From the NCBI RefSeq assembly GCF_900636825.1, contig NZ_LR134318.1, forward strand, positions 1,335,501 to 1,399,500: a stretch of DNA of 64,000 nt, written 5' to 3'. Source of the stretch: Pseudomonas fluorescens. Its GTDB lineage: Bacteria > Pseudomonadota > Gammaproteobacteria > Pseudomonadales > Pseudomonadaceae. The notes beneath the pieces were generated by a model. That model searched no databases. It had not been told where the DNA came from and saw only the letters and a list, made by a program, of their open reading frames with translations. This document shows, piece after piece, positions 1 to 8,152 of this stretch (the stretch's first letter is position 1; each line of letters opens with the position of its first letter). The translations under genes and the position numbers were made by a program.

Positions 1-1073
1 GTTTGATCGGCACCGCGCCGAACGCCGATCCGCTGATTCCGCGTAACGCACCGTTCCGCATCAACAGCTTCACCACCCATGCGTTGCTCGATCCGACCGG
101 GTCGGAAGAGGGCACGCTGTACCACGCGGTCTACCAGATTCTCAAAGTGGTGAAAGTGCCGGTGTACGTGGTGATCGTCGAAGCGGGCGCGACCCCGGCC
201 GATACGGTCAACAATGTGATCGGCGGTGTCGAGCCGGCGACCGGGCGCAAGCTCGGTCTGGCGGCGCTGGGCAGTGTCCCTGAAGACCTGACCATCATCG
301 GCGCGCCGGGCTTTACCGGCAGCAAAGCCGTGGCCGGCGAGTTCGCCTCGTTCGGCAAACGCATCAAGGCCCGTGTGGTGCTCGACGGCAAGGATGTCTC
401 GGTGGCCGATCAGGTGCTGTACAGCCAGGAACTCGGTGGCGCTGAGCTCGGTTTCGACCGTTGCCTGGTGGTGCACAACATGCCGGCCGTGTATTCGAAA
501 GCCGCGAAGAAAAACGTCTTTCTGTCGCCGTCCAGTCTGGCGATTGCCGCGCTGGCCAAGGTCAAACAGTGGGAAAGCCCGGGCAACCAGGTGACCTATG
601 CCGAAGACGTTTCGCGGGTCGTTGAATACAACATTCTCGACACTTCCACCGAAGGCGATCTGCTCAACCGCTACGGCGTCAGCTACTACGCCCGCACCGT
701 GCTCGGCGGCTTCTCGCTGCTGGGTAACCGCTCGGTTACCGGCAAGTTCATCAGCTACGTCGGCCTCGAAGATGCAATCAGCCGCAAGCTGGTCAAGGCC
801 GGCCAGAAAGCCATGGCCAAGAACCTCACCAAGTCGTTCATGGATCAAGAGGTCAAGCGCATCAACGACTGGCTGCAGACTTTGGTTGCCGACGAAACCA
901 TTCCCGGCGGCAGCGTTTATCTGCACCCGGAACTCAACAGCGTCGAGAAATACAAGAACGGCACCTGGTACGTGGTCATCGATTACGGCCGCTACGCGCC
1001 GAATGAACACATGGTTTATCAACTCAACGCCCGCGATGAAATCATCGAGCAGTTCCTGGAGGACGTTCTCTAA
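1..1073 (+). CDS. R-type tailocin / P2-like contractile tail sheath protein (5' truncated by window edge)
   Basis: This is the C-terminal ~356 residues of a contractile tail sheath (P2 gpFI family, usually about 390 aa). The frame is already open at base 1, and the first residues seen (LIGTAPNADP) match an internal segment of sheath proteins, so the start lies upstream. Sheath subunits stack around the tail tube and contract to drive it through the target envelope. The C-terminal region (VIDYGRYAPNEHMVYQLNAR) is typical of P2-type sheaths. The next gene, the tube, starts within the stop codon region. There are no capsid or packaging genes in view and the cluster sits next to cinA-recA, the usual site of R-type tailocins in this genus, so I infer a bacteriocin rather than a prophage. 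Confidence 0.9.
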   Translation, partial: LIGTAPNADPLIPRNAPFRINSFTTHALLDPTGSEEGTLYHAVYQILKVVKVPVYVVIVEAGATPADTVNNVIGGVEPATGRKLGLAALGSVPEDLTIIGAPGFTGSKAVAGEFASFGKRIKARVVLDGKDVSVADQVLYSQELGGAELGFDRCLVVHNMPAVYSKAAKKNVFLSPSSLAIAALAKVKQWESPGNQVTYAEDVSRVVEYNILDTSTEGDLLNRYGVSYYARTVLGGFSLLGNRSVTGKFISYVGLEDAISRKLVKAGQKAMAKNLTKSFMDQEVKRINDWLQTLVADETIPGGSVYLHPELNSVEKYKNGTWYVVIDYGRYAPNEHMVYQLNARDEIIEQFLEDVL

Positions 1074-1579
1074 TGTTTACCAACCGCGTAAGACAGGCCA
1101 TCGCGGCCACTCTGCAAGGCCTGCCGTTGTCGGCGACCGTTGAAGAATTCACCCCGCCGAAAATCGATTTCGATATGGAGAGCATGACCGGCGGACGTTT
1201 CATCGTTGAAGAAATGGCGAAAAGCGCCAAAGCGCTCAATGCCAAGTTGATTGTCCAGGGCGTCGGCGCCGAAGTGATGCTGGCGCTGGGCGTGAAGCTG
1301 GGTGACGACATCCTGCTGAACGTGCGGGAAGCCGGTCAGGATCAGGACGGCAACACCTGGTTCACTTATCACACTGTGGGCGGCAAATTGAAATCCCTGG
1401 AGGAAGCCGTGCTGAAAATGGGTGAGAAACCCAAGACCACGCTGGAGCTGTCCTGCCGCACCTACAACCGTCTGGAAAACGGCGTGCCGGTGATCGACAT
1501 CGACGTACGCACCCAGAAGTTCGTGCTCAACGGCGTCGACATCCTCGGTGATGCCCGGCGTGCGGTGTTGATGCCGTAA
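1073..1579 (+). CDS. Tailocin major tail tube protein (P2 gpFII-like)
   Basis: This 168-aa protein has the length of P2 FII tube proteins (about 170 aa) and follows the sheath directly, with start and stop codons overlapping (TAATG). The tube is the inner cylinder that the sheath surrounds and that punctures the target cell. It contains the beta-rich tube fold segments (for example KSLEEAVLKMGEKPKTT, and VIDIDVRTQKFVLNGVD near the end). Sheath-tube order and coupling are as in P2 and R-pyocins, and translational coupling is likely. Confidence 0.9.
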   Translation: MFTNRVRQAIAATLQGLPLSATVEEFTPPKIDFDMESMTGGRFIVEEMAKSAKALNAKLIVQGVGAEVMLALGVKLGDDILLNVREAGQDQDGNTWFTYHTVGGKLKSLEEAVLKMGEKPKTTLELSCRTYNRLENGVPVIDIDVRTQKFVLNGVDILGDARRAVLMP

Positions 1580-1608
1580 ACCGCGGTTTACCAGCAATCA
1601 CAAAACCC

Positions 1609-1697
1609 TGTGGGAGCGAGCTTGCTCGCGAAAGCGGTCGTTCAGTCACATGAATGTCGAATGTGCCGAAGCCTTCGCGAGCAGGCTCGCTCCCACA
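1609..1697. repeat. REP doublet (REPIN) inside the tailocin operon
   Basis: Two inverted copies of the GTGGGAGCGAGCTTGCTCGCG type face each other (1609-1640 and 1665-1697). They lie between the tube gene and the chaperone gene, so the mRNA carries a long hairpin here. Such a structure could stabilise the upstream mRNA or lower downstream expression. An apparent upstream extension of the next gene (from 1650) runs through this repeat and is rejected as coding. Confidence 0.85.
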
Positions 1698-1730
1698 GTG
1701 GATCTGGACAAAACTTTCAGGAATTCATCC

Positions 1731-2312
1731 ATGTCATGGACACCTCCCCTGCACGAGCTGCTGTCGCCGATCACCGGCGATGACGGTTCGCAAATCGAAA
1801 CCCTGCAGCTCAAACCGCTGTTCTACGCCGCACAAAAAGAAGCGCTGGAACGCGCCGGTGATGACGAAGATGACCAGTTCTTCGAGCTGGCGCTGCTCGC
1901 CACCGGCCTGTCGGTCAAGGAACTCGACCAGCTCAAACGTCCGGACTACGTGAGCATCGCCCAGTACGTGCATGAGATGTCGACTCAACCGTCCTCGCAT
2001 TTTCTCGATCAGGTCGAAGACGCGGAAAAATCCGCCGATCCCGATCAGGTGCAACTGCTGCAACCGCTCGCCGTGAGCGGCCGCACCGTGACATCGCTGA
2101 GCCTGGAAATGCCCGTGCTGCGCGCCACCAAAGTGATGAAGAAATTGAAAACGGCCAAGGAACGCGCCGAATTCATCACCGCCCATTGCACCGGCCTGAT
2201 GATCCCCGATCTGGCCCTGATGACCGTCCCGGACTGGACGCAACTGCAGGTGCGCATAGACGATTTTTTAAACCAGCCGGCGGCCTACTTTCGGAACGCG
2301 ACATCGAAGTAA
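1731..2312 (+). CDS. Tail assembly chaperone (P2 gpE-like, zero-frame product)
   Basis: This 193-aa protein lies exactly between the tube and tape-measure genes, the standard position of tail assembly chaperones. I chose the ATG at 1731 (MSWTPPLHEL) because CAGGAA stands 7-8 bases upstream and because the longer reading starts inside a REP element. The C-terminal half (DWTQLQVRIDDFL) resembles phage E proteins of the gpE/gpE' pair. The gene contains a canonical -1 slippery heptamer near its end, which joins it to the downstream open frame. Chaperones of this type coat the tape measure during tail assembly and are absent from the mature particle. Confidence 0.8.
   Translation: MSWTPPLHELLSPITGDDGSQIETLQLKPLFYAAQKEALERAGDDEDDQFFELALLATGLSVKELDQLKRPDYVSIAQYVHEMSTQPSSHFLDQVEDAEKSADPDQVQLLQPLAVSGRTVTSLSLEMPVLRATKVMKKLKTAKERAEFITAHCTGLMIPDLALMTVPDWTQLQVRIDDFLNQPAAYFRNATSK
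2264..2270 (+). promoter_or_regulatory. Programmed -1 ribosomal frameshift site T_TTT_TTA
   Basis: In the chaperone frame the codons read GAT-TTT-TTA-AAC, so the bases 2264-2270 form a perfect X_XXY_YYZ slippery heptamer. A -1 slip moves the ribosome into the frame that is open to 2434. P2 gpE/gpE' and lambda gpG/gpGT use the same device to make a chaperone fusion in fixed proportion. The alignment of the two frames was checked base by base. Confidence 0.85.
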
Positions 2313-2434
2313 TCCTCGATATCGTCCCGCTCATTTACCCGGTAAGTGAAGCGGAAATTCTGGAATGGGACGCCGAAAAGGCGTTGCGCCGCTACGACAT
2401 AGCGATCACTCGCCTTGGCGTAAAACAGGAGTAG
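2264..2434 (+). CDS. gpE'-like frameshift extension of the tail assembly chaperone
   Basis: This frame has no credible start of its own with a ribosome binding site, but continues the chaperone after a -1 slip at 2264-2270. The fusion would read ...DDFLKPAGGLLSERDIEV... and total about 234 residues, 54 of them from this frame. It ends 7 bases before the tape-measure start, and its last codons contain the AGGAG that serves as Shine-Dalgarno for that gene. In other phages the extension domain binds the tape measure. Confidence 0.75.
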   Translation, partial: FFKPAGGLLSERDIEVILDIVPLIYPVSEAEILEWDAEKALRRYDIAITRLGVKQE

Positions 2435-2441
2435 AGCGGCA

Positions 2442-4634
2442 ATGGCAGAGAGTAAATATGCGCCGGCTCACGCTGATCTGAGTGGAAGCGCGGCGGACGC
2501 GTTGCCGGATAGCCTGGGCAAATCGCTGCAGGACCTGAACGTGACGCTGTCCCTGGCAAGCGTGGACATTCGTCTGCTGACTCAGGAACAGATCAAGCTG
2601 CGCGAACAGTTGGTCAGTCAGCATTCTTTGTTCAAGGTCGTGGCAGCGACACCGGCTGCCAATAGTGAGCCGAAGTCAAAGCTCAAGGCAGAAATCGAGC
2701 AGCGTCAGCCACCGAAAAAACTGCAGTCGGCGATGGCAAATGAGACCGCGCTGGTGGAGCTTGATCAGGTATTGCAGCTGAATAAGACATCGCTTCAGGC
2801 GCTTTCGGAAAAGAACCTGGAAATCGCCAGCGAGAAACGGATTGCGCCGAGTGGTGCAACGGGCGCGGATTTGCTGCAAGTGCAACTGGCTGCGGCCCGA
2901 TCCGGCATCGGCGATGGTTTGAAGGGTGAGCAAAGGACGGATGAACTACAAGGTTTCGCCAGCGATGCCGCAACCAATGCGTCGGCGTTCAAGATTGACG
3001 TCAAGGACGCCGGTGAAATGCTGGCGAGCTGGCGCACTTCGCTGAAGCTCAATCGCTTGCAAGGTCAGGATCTTGCTGACGTAACCAATTATCTTGGCAA
3101 CAGTGGGCTGAACGCCAAAGCCGCAGACATCGGTTCAGTGGTTCAAAGCACTGGCGAAGATGCAAAAGCGGCGGGGCTCAAGCCCGAGCACATCGCGGCG
3201 CTGGCCGCAGCGTTCCTCAATAGCGGGGCTGGCAAGGCTGATGCTGGCGCTGCACTGAAAACTCTGGCCAGCGTGTTGGGCAAAGGCGAATCGGCATCGT
3301 CGGCGCAACGTGGAGCATGGGCGGAGATCGGGCTTAATCCCGAGTCGCTCGCGCGCGGTCTCAGTGACGATGCTCCCGAAACGATCAAGCTGGTACTTGA
3401 ACAACTCAAACAACAACCGGATGACAAACAAGCTTCACTGACCAAGACATTGTTCGGCGATAACGCTGCAATCCTCGATCTGTTGAAGAAGCCTCAGGAC
3501 GTTCAAACAGCGTTCAGGCTGGTGGGTGACAAGACTCGTTATGCGACATCGGTGCGGGGGGCGGGTGCAGGTTCGGCAACCGAAACTGCCGAGGCGTACG
3601 GCAACACATCTCAGGGACGCTGGAATGCACTGGATGCGAGTCTCAATCGGCTTTCCACAGCGGTCGGTAACGCACTGGCTCCAGTGACTGACGGTATGGC
3701 GGTGGCGCTTACTGCATTGGCCAATGGCGTCAGTGCGGCGGCCGAGACCTTCCCCGCGCTTACGGCAGGGCTGGTGTTATTTGGCGCAGCGGCAATGCCG
3801 TTTGTGGGTGGTGCATTGAAATCCGGCGTGACTTCGGTACTCGACGCTGTCACCTCCAGACTGTTGCGTCTGGCAACTGCGCGACTGCCGCCAGGGATAC
3901 GCGACGCAATCAACGACGACGATGGCGATGATAGGCGCAACAAGAAACGCTCCGGACGTGCGAAAAAATCCAAACCACCGTCCAAGGCCGTGCAGCCCCG
4001 CACAAGCGCTGTACGGTCAGGCCTGGGCGCACGATTGCGCAGCGCCGCAACCAAGGTCATGCCTGCTATCAAAGGGGCTGCCTCCAATGTCGGACCGATG
4101 ATCAAGAACGCAGGCTCGAAAGTTACGCCGTTGCTGGCGCGGGCGGCACCGTTAGCCAGATTTGCCGTGCCACTGACGGTCGCTCATGCCGCTTACAAGG
4201 GTCTGAAGGGCTGGCGCGAAGGCGATAATCAGGCGGTTGCCGGAGCCACAGGTGAACTCGCGGGGACTGCCATCGGTGCCGTCGTCGGGTCGCTTTTCCT
4301 TCCTGGGATCGGGACCGCCATTGGTGGTGTCGTGGGTGGCGCCATTGGTTCGTTTCTGGGTGAAAAACTGGCTGATCCTCCTGCCGACAAATTGGCCCCG
4401 CCGGGTGATGTCGCCAAGAACCTCGTCAACGCGCCAAACCAGAACCAGTCGCAGCAAGTCACCTTCTCGCCGTTGATTCAGGTCACCTGCCCGGCACCGG
4501 ATACTGCCGAACAGATTCGTACGATCATCGGCCAGCAACTCAGCGGGCAATTCCACGGTCAGTTCCTGCCGCTGTTGACCAACAACGCCCTCGCCACCCG
4601 CCGCGATGCAGCCCTCACCGATGGAGTCGCCTGA
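2442..4634 (+). CDS. Tail tape measure protein
   Basis: This 730-aa protein follows the chaperone. Residues about 160-400 match the phage tail tape-measure core (alternating helical repeats such as GLKPEHIAALAAAFLNSGAG and NTSQGRWNALDASLNRLSTA), followed by hydrophobic stretches near 405-460. A basic linker follows around 490-530, then a glycine-zipper segment (AIGAVVGSLFLPGIGTAIGG) near 610-640. The protein sets tail length and probably helps membrane passage. The ATG at 2442 is preceded by AGGAG at 2427-2431. The stop overlaps the gpU start by one base. Confidence 0.88.
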   Translation: MAESKYAPAHADLSGSAADALPDSLGKSLQDLNVTLSLASVDIRLLTQEQIKLREQLVSQHSLFKVVAATPAANSEPKSKLKAEIEQRQPPKKLQSAMANETALVELDQVLQLNKTSLQALSEKNLEIASEKRIAPSGATGADLLQVQLAAARSGIGDGLKGEQRTDELQGFASDAATNASAFKIDVKDAGEMLASWRTSLKLNRLQGQDLADVTNYLGNSGLNAKAADIGSVVQSTGEDAKAAGLKPEHIAALAAAFLNSGAGKADAGAALKTLASVLGKGESASSAQRGAWAEIGLNPESLARGLSDDAPETIKLVLEQLKQQPDDKQASLTKTLFGDNAAILDLLKKPQDVQTAFRLVGDKTRYATSVRGAGAGSATETAEAYGNTSQGRWNALDASLNRLSTAVGNALAPVTDGMAVALTALANGVSAAAETFPALTAGLVLFGAAAMPFVGGALKSGVTSVLDAVTSRLLRLATARLPPGIRDAINDDDGDDRRNKKRSGRAKKSKPPSKAVQPRTSAVRSGLGARLRSAATKVMPAIKGAASNVGPMIKNAGSKVTPLLARAAPLARFAVPLTVAHAAYKGLKGWREGDNQAVAGATGELAGTAIGAVVGSLFLPGIGTAIGGVVGGAIGSFLGEKLADPPADKLAPPGDVAKNLVNAPNQNQSQQVTFSPLIQVTCPAPDTAEQIRTIIGQQLSGQFHGQFLPLLTNNALATRRDAALTDGVA

Positions 4635-5017
4635 TGAAACAACAAATGGCATTGGGCAGTTTCATCTTCGGCCTCTCACGAAGTTTTGCGTACCACCAGT
4701 TGTTGCGCAAAACCGATGGCGGCTGGATGGAATTGCCGATCCTCACCAGCAAGCCCAAATCCAGTCAAACCGGACAGAAAACGGAAACCCTGACCATCAC
4801 CGGCAAATCGATGTACGCCGTCGCCATGGATCGGCTCGATGAATTGCGTGCCTTGCAGGCGCTGCGTATTCCGCTGCCGCTGATTGACGGCATCGGTCGC
4901 AATTGGGGGCTGTGGCGAATCAGCAACGTTCAGGAAACCCAGACCCAGATCATCGATGACGGCACGGCGATGGTGGTCGATTGGGTCATCGAATTGGCGG
5001 AGTTCAACAATGCGTAA
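4634..5017 (+). CDS. Tail terminator / baseplate protein gpU-like
   Basis: This 127-aa protein is of the P2 gpU family (typical opening MGSFIFGLSR...YHQLLRK..., middle GGWMELPIL, and end WGLWRISNVQETQTQIIDDGTAMVVDW). It sits between the tape measure and gpX as in P2 and R-pyocins. It is needed for tail completion. The start ATG overlaps the tape-measure TGA, suggesting translational coupling. Confidence 0.87.
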   Translation: MKQQMALGSFIFGLSRSFAYHQLLRKTDGGWMELPILTSKPKSSQTGQKTETLTITGKSMYAVAMDRLDELRALQALRIPLPLIDGIGRNWGLWRISNVQETQTQIIDDGTAMVVDWVIELAEFNNA

Positions 5018-5222
5018 GGTACGAAGCGTGGCTGGTGATTCGGTGAATCTGCTGCTCTACCGCGAAACCGGGCGCAGCGATGACGCCGCCGAAGAAGCGC
5101 TGTGGAAACTTAACCCGACCCTGGCCGAGCACGGCGCGGTTCTGCCCGCAGGCATCTGGGTGGTGCTTCCCGAATTTGACGCGCAACCCGCCGCGATCAA
5201 AACGCTCACGGCCTGGGATTAA
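5010..5222 (+). CDS. Tail protein X (gpX, LysM-like)
   Basis: This 70-aa protein starts at ATG 5010, overlapping the gpU end by 8 bases. The fold elements LLYRETGRSDDAAEEALWKLNP and GAVLPAGIWVVLPE match P2 gpX, a LysM-like domain that binds peptidoglycan or links hub to tube. A longer reading from 4884 lies entirely inside gpU and is rejected. Confidence 0.85.
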   Translation: MRKVRSVAGDSVNLLLYRETGRSDDAAEEALWKLNPTLAEHGAVLPAGIWVVLPEFDAQPAAIKTLTAWD

Positions 5223-5231
5223 GGAGGTTGT

Positions 5232-6263
5232 ATGGCACTGGGTTTTACCCCGCTCGTGCAGATTTATGGCGCAAACGCGGATCTGCTCAACAAGCGTCTG
5301 ATCAGTTGGGAGCACATCGATGCCGCTGGTATCGAGTCGGATCAACTGACCCTGACCATTGATCTGGAAGGCCTCGAAGGGCTGCCAAATCTCGGCGGAA
5401 AAATTGGCCTGTTGGTGGGTTACCAGGAAATGGACGAGATGGTCGACAAGGGGCAGTTCAAAGTCACTCGCCTGACGCCGACGCTGTTTCCGTTTCGCCT
5501 GACTTTGGTGGCCACGGCAGCGCCATTCAGCAAGGATGACGAAACCGGCTTCAAGCAGCGCCGGACCGCCAGTCACGGGCCCACGACGCTCGGTCAATTG
5601 TTTAGCAAACTGGTGTCGGCGCACGGCTTTTCGTCGCGTGTCGCAGCGGACGTGTCGTTGATCAAGATTGCCCACGTCGACCAGTCCAATGAAACCGACA
5701 TGGGCTTTCTGACGCGGCTGGCCAGGAAATACAACCTGGTCGCCAAACCCTATGGCGATGCGTATGTGCTGGCCCGGCCCGGTCAGATCAAATCAATCTC
5801 GGGCCAGAAACTGACGGATGTAACGTTGTCGGTCACCCACGATAATCGTCCCGGGGATCACGCCTTTATCAGCGCCACCCTGGAAGAAGGCGCCCGCGAA
5901 CAGACCCAAGGCTGCAAGACCTGTTTCTGGGATGCGGCGGCGGCTGTGGTGCGCTGGATTGAAACCGGCGTGGCACCGCACAAGGTCATCCGCCAGCAGC
6001 AGCCCAACGAAGCCGACGCCATCGCGGTCGGCGAGGGCGAAGTGCGCAAGATGTTGCGCAAGAAATTCAAGGTGAAAATCACCTGTCCGGGTAATCCGCT
6101 ACTGACCGCCGAAGGATTGTTGTTGCTCGACGACACCTGGCCGGACTTCATGCGTGGGCGCTGGTCGATCGAAAAAGTCACTGCCAATGGCAATCGCGAA
6201 AACAGTTATCGCTGCGTGATTGATGCCGCCTGCCTCGATCCCAAGGCCGAAGGCAAAGATTGA
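5232..6263 (+). CDS. Baseplate hub / late control protein D (gpD-like)
   Basis: This 343-aa protein belongs to the gpD (phage late control D, VgrG gp27-like hub) family. It is recognised from VQIYGANADLLNKRLISWEH at the start, the central ETDMGFLTRLARKYNLVAKP, and the C-terminal GRWSIEKVTANGNRENSYRC. AAGGAGG at 5221-5227 precedes the ATG. In tailocins it forms the hub on which tail tube and spike assemble. It is the last structural tail gene before the lysis genes. Confidence 0.88.
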   Translation: MALGFTPLVQIYGANADLLNKRLISWEHIDAAGIESDQLTLTIDLEGLEGLPNLGGKIGLLVGYQEMDEMVDKGQFKVTRLTPTLFPFRLTLVATAAPFSKDDETGFKQRRTASHGPTTLGQLFSKLVSAHGFSSRVAADVSLIKIAHVDQSNETDMGFLTRLARKYNLVAKPYGDAYVLARPGQIKSISGQKLTDVTLSVTHDNRPGDHAFISATLEEGAREQTQGCKTCFWDAAAAVVRWIETGVAPHKVIRQQQPNEADAIAVGEGEVRKMLRKKFKVKITCPGNPLLTAEGLLLLDDTWPDFMRGRWSIEKVTANGNRENSYRCVIDAACLDPKAEGKD

Positions 6264-6437
6264 TTCAGCTATTTCTTGCGAAGCGCGCACGCGACTTTGG
6301 TCACTTCAGCAGGGTTTTCACAGCGCCCGAGAGGATGGCCCCTCACAGTCTTTTGAAAATCCTGGAAAGAAATGGCTGGCCCGCATCAATCGTCAGCCGT
6401 GCTTCAATCGGAGCGTATCCAGGGAGGATCAAGCATC

Positions 6438-7004
6438 ATGCAAATAACTGAAAACAACCTTATCGACATCATGCCCAACGCCCGCTCCCAAGCGGGCGTT
6501 TTTGTTTCTGCGCTCAACGCCGCCATGACTCGGCGCCGCATCGACACGCCCAAACGCATGGCTGCGTTTCTGGCGCAAATTGGCCATGAATCCGGCCAAC
6601 TGCGCTATGTGCGGGAACTGGGGAACAACCAATATCTGAGCAAATACGACACCGGTACGCTGGCCTTGCGTCTGGGCAACACTCCGGAGGCTGACGGCGA
6701 CGGGCAAAGGTACCGCGGACGTGGACTGATACAAATCACTGGCCGTAGCAATTATCGCCAATGCAGCGTTGGCCTGTTTGGTGACGAACGCCTGTTGACC
6801 TTGCCCGAACTGCTCGAACAACCGCAATGGGCGGCGGAGTCCGCTGCGTGGTTCTGGGAGCAGAACGGCTTGAATGAACTGGCCGACCGTGATCAGTTCA
6901 ACACCATCACCCGTCGCATCAACGGCGGGTTGAACGGTTTACAGGATCGTCTGGAAATCTGGGCGCGGGCGAGGGCGGTGCTATGCCAATCCCCTGGCGC
7001 GTGA
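6438..7004 (+). CDS. Endolysin, glycoside hydrolase family 19 (chitinase-like lysozyme)
   Basis: This 188-aa lysozyme is of the GH19 type found in tailocins and phages. It contains RMAAFLAQIGHESGQLRYV (catalytic Glu in GHES), RYRGRGLIQITGRSNY and FNTITRRINGG. It degrades peptidoglycan so that tailocin particles are released. I chose ATG 6438 because GGAGG at 6423-6427 stands 10 bases upstream; a longer reading from 6372 lacks a good site. The 174 bases before the gene show no other credible ORF. A terminator-like hairpin lies inside the first 20 codons (see the separate entry). Confidence 0.88.
   Translation: MQITENNLIDIMPNARSQAGVFVSALNAAMTRRRIDTPKRMAAFLAQIGHESGQLRYVRELGNNQYLSKYDTGTLALRLGNTPEADGDGQRYRGRGLIQITGRSNYRQCSVGLFGDERLLTLPELLEQPQWAAESAAWFWEQNGLNELADRDQFNTITRRINGGLNGLQDRLEIWARARAVLCQSPGA
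6480..6502 (+). terminator. Terminator-like hairpin inside the endolysin reading frame
   Basis: GCCCGCT (6480-6486) and AGCGGGC (6491-6497) form a 7-bp GC-rich stem with a 4-base loop, followed by GTTTTTG. This has the form of an intrinsic terminator but lies 42 bases into the coding sequence. Part of the protein here (PNA..AGVF) is conserved in the family, so the hairpin may be a coincidence of coding. It could otherwise reduce lysis-gene expression. Confidence 0.4.
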
Positions 7005-7501
7005 TCGGAATCTCGTTGTTGGCGCTGGGGGCGTTTGCCGCGGCCTGGCAGTTTCAGGGCTGGCGCTACGGGCAACAATTGGCCGAGCAGGCGCGGTTCA
7101 ACGCCGAAACGCTCAATCAACTGACTCTCTCCGCTGCCACCGCGCAACGGGTTGAACAGGATAAACGTCTGGCGCTGGCGCAACGGCTCGCGACCAGTGA
7201 ACAAAGCCATTACCGAGCATTGAGCGATGCCCAACGTGATCAGGATCGCCTGCGCGATCGCCTTGCCACTGCTGATGTGCGCCTGTCAGTCCTTCTCGAC
7301 ACCAGCGAGATTGCCCCAGGCTGCAACGTGCCACCCGCCGCCGGCGCCGGCCGCGTGGATCCTGCAACCGTACGCGCCCGACTTGACCCGGCGCATGCTC
7401 AACGAATTATCGCCATCACCGCCGCCGGCGATCGTGGATTGATCGCTTTGCAGGCCTGTCAGGCGTATGTCAGAGCGCTCGCGCCCCAACATTTTGAATG
7501 A
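6983..7501 (+). CDS. Rz-like inner-membrane spanin
   Basis: This 172-aa protein has one N-terminal membrane helix (VIGISLLALGAFAAAWQF) followed by a long charged coiled-coil region, the form of an i-spanin. It overlaps the endolysin by 22 bases and holds a second gene (Rz1) in the +1 frame. With Rz1 it would bridge the periplasm and fuse inner and outer membranes at the end of lysis. No holin is visible in this window; in many tailocins it lies upstream of the tail genes. Confidence 0.82.
   Translation: MPIPWRVIGISLLALGAFAAAWQFQGWRYGQQLAEQARFNAETLNQLTLSAATAQRVEQDKRLALAQRLATSEQSHYRALSDAQRDQDRLRDRLATADVRLSVLLDTSEIAPGCNVPPAAGAGRVDPATVRARLDPAHAQRIIAITAAGDRGLIALQACQAYVRALAPQHFE
7227..7442 (+). 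CDS. Rz1-like outer-membrane spanin lipoprotein nested in Rz
   Basis: This 71-aa ORF lies wholly inside Rz in the +1 frame, the classic nested Rz/Rz1 arrangement. It has a signal sequence (VIRIACAIALPLLMCAC) with Cys20 as the probable lipidated residue, then a short proline-rich chain (CHPPPAPAAW, SPSPPPA). Position, lipobox-like motif and proline content together support an o-spanin; the exact lipobox is imperfect. Confidence 0.75.
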   Translation: MPNVIRIACAIALPLLMCACQSFSTPARLPQAATCHPPPAPAAWILQPYAPDLTRRMLNELSPSPPPAIVD

Positions 7502-7568
7502 GTCGGTGTATTGAAAGCGCGACCGGCTCGTGTACGGTGGAGGCATTCCACATGCTTCGGAGCTCGCC

Positions 7569-8069
7569 GTGAAAGAGACCACCCAACTGGCCGCTGATTT
7601 GGGCCGACGTCTGCAAGTGCTCAATGCCCACGTGACCACCGCCGAGTCTTGCACCGGCGGCGGGATTGCCGAAGCGATCACGCGAATTCCGGGCAGTTCG
7701 GCCTGGTTCGAGGCGGGCTACGTGACGTACTCCAATCGGCAGAAAACCCGACAGTTGAATGTGCCGGGCGATCTGTTCGAGACGGTGGGGGCGGTCAGTC
7801 GCGAGGTGGTCGAGGCGATGGTCCGCGGTGCGCAGCAGCAAAGCCTGGCGCATTTTGCCGTGGCGGTCAGCGGCGTCGCCGGGCCTGACGGTGGCACGCC
7901 GAACAAACCGGTGGGTACGGTGTGGCTGGCCTGGGCCGTGGGCGATGCTGTTTACAGCGAGGTTCAGCACTTCCCGGGTAACCGCGATGAGGTTCGCCGA
8001 CAAACGGTGAAGGCCGCGCTAGAGGGGCTTGCGCGACTAGCGGCACGAGAAATCGAAAATCAGGGGTAG
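7569..8069 (+). CDS. cinA: Nicotinamide-nucleotide amidase (CinA C-terminal family, PncC-like)
   Basis: This 166-aa single-domain CinA protein hydrolyses nicotinamide mononucleotide to nicotinate mononucleotide in pyridine-nucleotide salvage. Family marks are [39 protein letters not shown] and [12 protein letters not shown] chose the GTG at 7569 because GGAG lies 6 bases upstream and homologues begin VKETTQLA. Its position between a tailocin and recA is the standard fluorescens-group arrangement. Confidence 0.9.
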   Translation: MKETTQLAADLGRRLQVLNAHVTTAESCTGGGIAEAITRIPGSSAWFEAGYVTYSNRQKTRQLNVPGDLFETVGAVSREVVEAMVRGAQQQSLAHFAVAVSGVAGPDGGTPNKPVGTVWLAWAVGDAVYSEVQHFPGNRDEVRRQTVKAALEGLARLAAREIENQG

Positions 8070-8096
8070 GCGATCTTCGAGCGCTGTGGAATAATA

Positions 8097-8112
8097 CTGT
8101 CTACTTATACAG
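8097..8112 (+). promoter_or_regulatory. LexA (SOS) box of recA
   Basis: CTG-N10-CAG reads CTGTCTACTTATACAG and stands 40 bases before the recA start codon. The pattern fits the LexA consensus CTGTATATATATACAG. It implies derepression of recA, and probably of recX by read-through, on DNA damage. Confidence 0.9.
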
Positions 8113-8152
8113 GTGTTGGCCGTCAGGCCTTATTGATTACGTGAGGACTTTA

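Noticed and set aside
1650..1730. Upstream extension of the tail chaperone reading frame
   Set aside because: It runs through a REP element and has no ribosome binding site; the ATG at 1731 has one.
1..7501. Complete P2-like prophage instead of tailocin
   Set aside because: No capsid, portal or terminase gene is visible, and the tail genes lead directly to lysis genes and cinA. Genes left of the window are unseen, so this is not absolute.
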